Origin: Arbacia lixula
Lineage: Eukaryota; Echinodermata; Echinoidea; Arbacioida; Arbaciidae
Assembly (NCBI GenBank): GCA_963669155.1
Contig: OZ022588.1
Span: 6,782,679-6,846,678 of the forward strand
Reading direction: 5' to 3'
DNA: 64,000 nt
Below the pieces are notes generated by a model that saw only the letters and a list, made by a program, of their open reading frames with translations, did no database searches and was not told where the DNA came from. The translations under genes were made by a program, and so were the position numbers. Positions 56,346-64,000 of this stretch are shown in pieces. The stretch's first letter is position 1; each line of letters begins with the position of its first letter.

Positions 56346-58380
56346 GGAATGGATAGAAGTATTAATTGTCATGCTTTTGCATTAAATTCTTTACAGTTTC
56401 TAATCCACACTTGAATATTGTAAAATGATTGCTTTTCTTATTAAATCTTAAAAACTGCTGAAAAGATCAGACTCAGCCTTTACCCTTTATTCCTTAGCAG
56501 TAGAACAGTACAGTACTTTGTATTAATTTACAGGCACTGCACACATGCACAATTATCGCGAATTGCATACCAATTTTGAATACAATATCATCATACACAA
56601 TTATCTTCTTGCATTCATTAAAGAAAACACATACACCTGTATCTAATGTTGGAATACAATATAAAACAAGTGAATTACTACTGTAAGACAGCAGCTTTGA
56701 CCAATGGGAGGTTCTACTAATACAACAAAGTTGACATCATAATTACCCTTAGGACACATGGCATTAGTTTTATTACACATCTCTCCAACAAAACAAAAAC
56801 ATATAGCTTTCAAATAATAGCTTTGTAATACTTTTTCAAATCACTGTTAGTTGTGCCTTGATCAAAGATCATCTTCCACTGTATGTACATGTAGCGCAAC
56901 TTCACAATTGCTTGTGATGTCCTGCCAAGTCTCTACCAGGAATGTATATATATACCCACTACCACTGTAAATATGAACACCCACTTCATGATGATGGCAT
57001 TTACACCTGTGCTCCTGTCACAGGTTCCATTTTCTGACCCCCTACCCCCCCTCCCCCCCACCCCCTTATCCCCTAACCCATCTAAACATACGCATAGCAC
57101 CTCACCTCAGTAAGTGGTGAAAGAAAGTAGACTGCCCACCCAACCTCATGCTGGAGCACACGTTTCCTTTAATACTGTGCAAACCTTTCCCACTGGACTT
57201 TGATCTTTGTAGAGTATAAACCGTTATGATCTGTGTACTTATAGATGCATGTGTACGTGCAATTACGCATCAAACCAACCACACACAGCTGTATGGTGGA
57301 CAATATGTCAGACCACATGCTCACAAGTCTTATGGCACATAAATTTATTATGCCAGTTTGGTGATTTGAATGTCATTTCTCAGTCCAGTACAATCAGACC
57401 ATTGTTTGTTTGATTGATTGATTGATTGATTGAAACACTAATCCCCACAAAATTAAAGGAGAATGAAAGTGAATGCTCATGCATAATCTTGCCGCAAATA
57501 ACATTGAACACAATTTTCCATTTCTCTTATTCTCTCTCTTTCTGACAGTATACATGCCCGGTATACATGTAGAGTAAAATTGTAATTTACACTGGTGAGA
57601 AGGATGGACATTTTCTCCCTTCACATAATTATTCTCTTTCATTATCTCCCCCCTCCGCCGCCATCTCACTCATTCTCGCTCACTTTCCATTTTTCCTGTC
57701 TATCTTTCCCTTTCTCTCTCGTTCTCTCTTTACATGTATTTATTGTTCTCTTTTTTTTCTAGACCTCACTCCCTCTTGCTCTCACACTCTCTTTACCTTT
57801 TCTCTTCTTTTTGTTGCTGCCTCCTTTTCCACCCCATCACCCCTTTTTGGAAGGCATTATTGGTAACCCCCCCCCCCCATCTCTCTCAATAGTCCTCTTC
57901 CTTTGATATGTGCTCTTTTTGACTCATTTTTCTCTCTCTCTAGTCCTCTCTCTCAGACAATATTGTGTCAAGCGATATCCCACTGGTGGGTGGAAGGTGA
58001 GCCATGTATACTTTTAATACACTCCGTCTCTCTTCATTCTCTTCCATTTCCTCATCCCCCCCCCCTCCACTTCACTTTTTATTGCTCTCTCCCACAGCTC
58101 CATTCTCCCTTTCCCACTTTCTGTCTGTCATTTTGTATTTATTTTGCTCTATCTGTTCTCCCCCTCTTTCTCTTTACGTTTTTGTACAGAACAAAATTTT
58201 AGAGGCCCTGTTTAATGCCAATACACCCTTTGCTTATGGTTAGAATTTTCTCCTTATCAAGTTGTTACAAAATAGAAATATGCATTTGTGAATTTTGGCA
58301 CAGGAGTTCTTGGTCTGAGCAAGACATTTTGTTGTGCCAATATTTGTAGACCTACATATAGTCAATACCGTCATACCATG
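56346..58380. other. UOX upstream interval with pyrimidine-rich tracts
   Basis: No coding sequence found. (TTGA)n at 57408-57433, and CT/C-rich low complexity at 57640-58170 that creates the Ser/Leu/Pro-rich open frames. Any UOX 5' non-coding exon would lie here or further right. Confidence 0.45.
57408..57433. repeat. (TTGA)n microsatellite
   Basis: Tandem TTGA/GATT units. Confidence 0.85.
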
Positions 58381-58394
58381 AGATTGGCATTAAC

Positions 58395-58945
58395 TAGACA
58401 GGAATAGTCGTCTCATTCGGGGCATTCTCTAGTCAAAACTAAATTTTTGGATCCAAGACTACATGTAGGCCAGATGCAATCTCAGCGGATCCAACCTCCT
58501 ACAGAGACTGATTTTTCAGTCGAGGGATTAACATGACTGCAACGCGGCCACTCCCAAATAATTTTATCTCCAGACGCACGCACCTAGGAGTCTAGGACTA
58601 GGATCATACAGTATACCTTTCCATTGCATTACATGCAAAGTTAATTGGCGCATGTAACTTTTTGCATACAACCTGTATGTACAAGCGCATGCAATAAGGA
58701 GCACTAATAGACACTGATGCACAATGTCAGTTTCATGCTATGAGTCACACCATCAGCTTGATGGTGATAATCATGATAATGTATGCAAAAGACTAGGTCT
58801 AGACCGAAAAATCATGCTATGTCCGACGTTGGATCCGCTGAGATTGCATCTGGCTCTTTTAAACACTTTTCGAGGTTATGTCCAAAAATGTAATTTTGAT
58901 TAAAGAATGCCCCGAATGAGACGGATATTCCCGTCTAGCAAAAGA
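58395..58945. mobile_element. Fold-back element with ~140-bp arms
   Basis: AGACAGGAATAGTCGTCTCA at 58395 is complementary to GAATGAGACGGATATTCCCG near 58915. GGATCCAACCTCCTACAGAG pairs with the GACGTTGGATCC block of the right arm, and the outer ends read GACCGAAAAATCA. A single arm is present at 38200-38315. Confidence 0.75.
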
Positions 58946-59083
58946 CATGATTGAAGAGGATTCGGGAATAAAATAGGACCAGGTCATGCGCTCATAAACA
59001 TGATAAATGCACTTTTAAACTTAATATAGCACCTAAAATCTTCTTAAGATATTTTTCAAAATATCAAAATCAAGATACCGGTA

Positions 59084-59350
59084 GGCAATCCCGTACAATA
59101 GGGGACCAGGGTATCCCACTAATTTTATGAATTTTAACCCTAAACCTAACCCTGACCCTAACCCTAATCCTAAACCTAATTCTGAACCTAGCACTGAACC
59201 TAACCCTAACCCTAGACAAAATTTTCGCTGTTAAATTGGTCAAAAAAAGTGATTTCTAAGTCACTTTCTGCCGATGACAATCACTCAGTATTGCAGCGTT
59301 CCCATTTGCGTGCATTATACATGTGCGATACTGCCTGGTCCGGGATTGCC
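59084..59350. mobile_element. Second CCCTAA-bearing small element
   Basis: GGCAATCCCG (59084) and CGGGATTGCC (to 59350) are inverted ends. The core CCCACTAATTTTATGAATTT, then degenerate ACCCTAA units and GTGATTTCTAAGTCACTTT, matches 50735-50895. Confidence 0.75.
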
Positions 59351-60775
59351 GTCAAGATAAACTATTTCAGCGACACTTTATCTTAGGGAAGATATAACTC
59401 TGTGATTTTTCAGAATACCACCCAAGCCCAGCCAGGTATGGGTTTATATATAGCAAATCCTGCCGATGGCCAGGCCGGGCACCAAGCGAGCTCGATCGCG
59501 GTGCGGCTTCAGGGCCGCCAGCCTCCCCGATATTATGCATGCTCCGCAATAACTTCAAGGGTAATGCCGCACTTACGAAATTCCCGCAGCCGCGATAAAA
59601 TTGAAAATAGTGAAACTGAAATTGATCCAGATACATTTCTTTGTTTTTTCTGAACTGAACAATGCGGCAAAGCTGGTAAAATCTACAGCCTACATACAGT
59701 AAAGCTTAAAAAAGGGATAAGCCGTACTACATGTAGATTTTAGAACTAGATCTAGTGCAACTTACCTCAGCCAGCAGCTCGCTGATGACACGATTACGTT
59801 ATGAATGATTTTGTTGTTGTTGTTGTTGTACTTGTGGCGCCTGCGATTACGTTTTACGCACGTACGGTCTCACTGCATGCATGGTCTGTCAAAAAAAAAA
59901 AAAAAAAAAAAAGTATGCACGGATGGATGCTGCCTTGATAAAGCTCGCTCCTTACATTATAAAAGTTGGTTAAAATTGACCGTTTTAAGCCATTATCGCT
60001 TTTTATCAAAATATTTCACCTAAAGTAGATTATGTTTTGTGTGTTTGAAATCACTCTTTTAGAGCTAATATTTGTCGGGGAGGGGCCGGGGGAGGGGGAG
60101 GGGGCGTATCCATCCTCACTCATTTTTCAATGGTGAATATGCTATAATAATACAAAGTAACTATAACAATCTACATTATTGACGGGAAACACGCAATGAT
60201 AATCGTGTGAAAGTTCCTCCTCTTTTAAAATCAACCTAAGTGTTTTCACTCAAGAAAATATGGCTTATTAAAAGCATAATAATATTATTTTGAGGAATAA
60301 TGTAGACATGCAGCGCCGCTTCCATTGTTCCAACATTGTGTAGCGGGTTAGTGTCATAGGGCACTCGCTTACCGCCAATTTGTTCTATCGGCATATTAGA
60401 AACAATAATGTCTTGAATAACATGCTCATAATGACGTCACAGTATTCTATACATGTATAGGCAAATAGGCCCATAAAACAATAACACAAGTGACTTTTTG
60501 TTTGTGTGTCCTGCATTGTTGGAGAACAAGTTGAGTTATTGTTGACACAACACGTACGCCTAGGCCTATCACGATTTACCAGAGAGAAAAATTCACGTTA
60601 ATTTTTTTTTTCACTGCAGTTCTATTTAATTTTCGTGTTCCAAGTAGGATCATATTATGAACACTGCACTTCTGCAGCAAGTAATAGAACGCATATCCCC
60701 CCCTCCCCCCCCCCCCCTCCCCCCTCCCCCCTCCCCCCTCCCCGGATCCCCCCTCGGATGATGAGCATTGGCCTC
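59351..60775. other. Spacer with (GTT)n, poly-A and C-rich tracts
   Basis: (GTT)n at 59812-59829, a poly-A run at 59890-59911 and CCCCCCT repeats at 60697-60743. A moderately GC-rich patch at 59455-59580 gives open frames but no recognisable domain. Confidence 0.45.
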
Positions 60776-60898
60776 CAGGGCCCAATTAACTACCGTGACA
60801 ATAACGATCGACAGTTAATCAAATTAAGGGTTTCCTCAAAAGTTGTTATTGGGAGCAAAGTTACCATCCGAATGGTAAGTTTTATGCAACAGGGCACT
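60776..60898. mobile_element. Diverged MITE, GGGCCC/ATGCAACAGGGC ends
   Basis: Left CCAGGGCCCAATTAACTACC; right AATGGTAAGTTTTATGCAAC then AGGGC. It resembles the element at 50107. Confidence 0.6.
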
Positions 60899-61240
60899 TT
60901 ATATCTAGTGCAAAAATTGACATCCTTCGACTTAATGATGTGTTAATTTCAGCTTGATTCGAGTTGTAAGTTATTTTTTCAAAAGTGTCAAAAAATGTTT
61001 TAACACAGAGTACCTTCACCACAGTACGCGCTTCCATCATAAAACAGGTTAGTTGGAAGATTCGTTTAGCCACTGGGTCAGGATCCTGTTGCCTAACACT
61101 GTACAATGGTAACAATGTTCAACGGGTAATGAATGCATATAAAACCTAACGTTGATGGTATATTTTCCTACCACGTGTGTTATCCAAATTGCGTATAGCC
61201 CAGACACAAAACCTTTTCACGATTTATATTCTGCATCCTG

Positions 61241-61401
61241 GGCCATGTTACATGATAGGTTTTCAATTATTGTAACCTACCATCAATTGTAACTACAATG
61301 GCAAAAGGTGCAATGATGAGAGTTTATTGTTTAATTGCATGGTAGTTATAATTGATGGTGAGTTACAATAATATTGCAAACCTATATGGAACATGGCCCT
61401 G
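61241..61401. mobile_element. MITE, GGGCCATGTT family
   Basis: Left TGGGCCATGTTACATGATAG; right, reverse complement, AGGGCCATGTTCCATATAGG. Inner CCATCAATTGTAAC and GTTATAATTGATGG are complementary. 161 bp. Confidence 0.85.
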
Positions 61402-61456
61402 GCTTCTGAAGACGCGTGCAGCTTGGCTAAGCTGTTTGGTGTCCTTCTTTTGCAGG

Positions 61457-61502
61457 CCATTTTTTTTTTTTTTTTTGGGGGGGGGGGGGAGGGGGGGGGG
61501 GA
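61457..61502. repeat. Poly-T/poly-G block
   Basis: T run followed by G runs with A interruptions. Confidence 0.9.
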
Positions 61503-63229
61503 AACACAGAAAATGGAAAATGTACTGCATCGAACAGAAATTCCCTCCGAATAATAGAGCTGGAGTCTGACAGCGAATTATAGCGATCACTAGATTGTAA
61601 GGAGGTTTGGGGTTGGTCATCTGAAACTATAGCCTATAGAGACCGGAGACCGCTGTGCGCTATAGTCCGCACCACAATTGCATGCGTTCAATGCGAGCAT
61701 GCACACGTGCGCGGCGCATCTCCTAATTATTTTAGGGTGGACTATCCCTTTAAAGTGTACGAGACCTACTTCCCCCAATTAGTCGTTTCCGTAATGAATT
61801 CACAATCTCCCCCTAACTGCCTATTAGTGACGCGTCATTACGTTCACCTGTATTTCGTGATTCAGTTTCAATGCCGATGGAACACACTCTGAATCTATAA
61901 GTTGATGCTACTCGGACAAACCTCGGACAAGCCTTGGGGTTACCATAACATATTGTTTGATCAACGTGAATAAAATTTGCGTATGAGGAAACTAGTTCAT
62001 TAGGCGCATATGCTATAGGCCTACATTGTGAATTTGTGTTGAGTTTGTCATTAAAGTTGCTTCCAAGCATCAACATGCAGGACATTGTAATTTATCTTGG
62101 GGAAAGTCCCTGTTAAACCCACTCGCCTGACCAGCCATATAAAGTGATGTCTCCCCATCCTTTGGTAATGCGCGTTCATTTGAATACACGTTTTTAGCGG
62201 AAATTGCCGAATTTATGGCAACAAATAATGAACAAAGGTAAACTTAGTATAATCAAAACTGTTCAGTGGATGATGATTATAATACAATGTAATACATGCA
62301 CTTTAAATGCACTGCAGTGATTATCCGCAGATCAAAGATTCAAAATCTTCCTATCGCAGGGGGTGGGTGGCAAGAGTGGACCCCCCCCCCCCCCCCCCCT
62401 GCAGCCATCAAACCCAGATCAGAGGACTCGTAAACGTGCGTCACTGGCTGCATCGTGATTTGCTATACCAATCTGTCAAAAGCAACGAATATATCAATTC
62501 AATTTTGATATTATTTTGCCTTCCGTTGTCATGTTCGAAAGTTTAAACCATACCAACAGAACAATGTATTCGTGGATTCTTAGGCCTTAGTCATCCTGTT
62601 CATTAAAAGATTAAAATGATTATACACGTATTGCTTTGACATTAGTGGTGTCAAAACACAACTGGTGGCAATATGTTTGATCATTGGATCCTCGTCTTCC
62701 CTCCTGTTTATTTTGGGGGCGTCGGGGGTCGCGGGGATCGTTGTACTCCTATATCGGGTGCTCTTGCTCATCATAATTGACAAAATTACTTATACGTGAC
62801 TATACTTGTACTATTTTACGTGCACTCTGCCTTTACAAAAAAACAAAAACATTTTCCCACCACTGAATCGTCCTAATCATTTGTAAATATTGTATTTTGT
62901 TTTTTATTATTACTTTTCAGTTTATATCTCCTCATGTATATCGTATCATATGTTTTGATTTCTGAATAAAACACACACGAAAAAAAATGTGTCCTACATG
63001 TAGGTAGCATGAAGCTTGATATCTAGCGGATCCGAATGGTTCCACGAATGACAATAAACGGTTGACTGCTCCATACTATAACAGAGGGTAATTGGCATTT
63101 GAGCATCTCATATGTTCTGATCTCTATTGTTTTCACAGAATTTGTTTCTTTCTACTATGATTTAAGCTTTCTATTCAATGTCAATCATGGACTATAGGCT
63201 ACCTGTGAAGAAAAAAAAAACAATGATCC
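61503..63229. other. Spacer, dispersed repeat fragments, no gene
   Basis: Contains a solo MITE end GGTGGACTATCCCTTTAAAG (about 61735), a copy of the repeat at 47690 (61800-61950) and a ~20-bp C run near 62380. No supported coding sequence. Confidence 0.5.
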
Positions 63230-63232
63230 TAT

Positions 63233-64000
63233 GAACAAAGATTTGGAGGATTTCATGGCATGTGTATTCTAATGAAAAATCATATTTTTGAGTATTCAGA
63301 AATGTTATATGAAACAAGGTCCCCTTCAATTCTTTGGGTCAAATTTAATAGCAAAGTCCTAGGCTTTGAGTTTGTATTGGGTGCGGTTTATATTACGTGT
63401 GAAGGCTCCGTTTACCATAACTATGAGGTATTTGATTGTTTGGTTCAGGATTTGATTGATATTAAAAGCAAATTCAATGTTCCTGTTTGTTTAGTTGGGG
63501 ATTTAAATGCCCGTAAAGGATTACTCTCGGATTACTTAGATAATGATGATATTGTTGTATCAGACCTCTTTGGTTTGATTTTTTGTGATGATTCCAGTAT
63601 GTTACCTTTGGGTAGGTCTTATGTGCCCACTACTCGTCAAAGTATGGATGTTAAGGTAAATAATAATGGAAGTCGTTTAATAATTGATTTGTGTAAAAGT
63701 TTAGGTCTTGTCATCGTCAATGGACGGTTGGGTAATGATAGTGGTGTTGGAAATTACACATGTTAAAACAAGAACGGGGGTTGTAGCACAATTGATTATA
63801 AACTAATGTTTTATAAAAACTGATAATAAACTGATATTTGATTATGCTATTGTTTCTCATGAATCGTTTTACAACATAGAAAATTTCCATGTTGATTTAT
63901 TTGATAAGTGCTTATCAGACGTGCACTGTCCTATTGTCGTGACGTTACAGTCGGTGCTTACGCACATTCAGAGAATATGTGTTGACGCAGTAGAGAGTGA
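63233..64000 (+). pseudogene. LINE-type endonuclease domain (EEP/APE family), decayed and cut by the window edge
   Basis: The frame from about 63245 reads GFHGMCILMKNH and continues through LGAVYITCEG, VFDCLVQDL, the conserved VGDLNAR, SRLIIDLCKSLGLVIVNGR and GVGNYTC. GDLNAR and the later SDVHCP block (about 63912-63930) are signatures of the endonuclease of non-LTR retrotransposons. A TAA stop at 63764-63766 breaks the frame. It resumes (NKNGGCSTIDYK), stops again near 63820, and the last part (FDYAIVSHESFYNIENFHVD) lies in another frame. The start of the domain is missing on the left. A reverse transcriptase would be expected beyond 64000. Confidence 0.75.

Noticed and set aside
63260-63766. 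Host endonuclease/phosphatase gene
   Set aside because: GDLNAR, NYTC and SDVHCP in this layout, the internal stops and the missing N-terminus point to a decayed LINE.

Overview
The window looks like nuclear DNA from a marine invertebrate deuterostome, most likely an echinoderm (inference). Genes have many short exons with GT/AG introns and animal-type products. Introns and spacers are full of small inverted-repeat transposons, long G or C runs, microsatellites and the palindrome TACATGTA. No bacterial features (operons, Shine-Dalgarno sites, CRISPR) were seen.

Layout. 1-7.0 kb: a two-exon RecQ-type helicase gene (minus strand, 5732-3171) set between locally duplicated sequence blocks. 7.06-17.46 kb: a large inverted-repeat mobile element whose ends carry a GC-rich module and an ~87-bp satellite. 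It has been split by a second, 6.6-kb transposon (7291-13869) that holds weak traces of a Myb/SANT-like exon, a possible transposase tail and a Helitron-like insertion. 17.55-33.9 kb: an 18-exon gene (plus strand) that I reconstructed with a continuous reading frame. It encodes an 839-residue coiled-coil protein, the ortholog of vertebrate CCHCR1. 37.1-43.75 kb: SNAPIN (plus strand), with the usual last exon and a second, diverged version of that exon 2.3 kb downstream, with its own stop and poly(A) signal. 56.3-50.0 kb: a complete six-exon urate oxidase gene (minus strand) ending in the peroxisomal signal SKL, convergent with SNAPIN. 58-64 kb: spacer with further MITEs, and at the right edge the endonuclease domain of a decayed LINE.

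The genes do not form one pathway. The helicase acts on DNA, CCHCR1 is a centrosome/P-body coiled-coil protein, SNAPIN is a BLOC-1/BORC and SNARE-associated adaptor, and UOX degrades urate in peroxisomes. What links the region is the effect of repeats on gene structure. A tandem array has copied the splice donor of CCHCR1 exon 14 about ten times. The acceptor of exon 8 abuts a SINE-like repeat. Several MITEs end 23-53 bp from splice sites. A large mobile element ends 91 bp before the CCHCR1 start codon.

Exon borders were worked out by eye from splice consensus, frame continuity and remembered family features. No alignment or database search was run.
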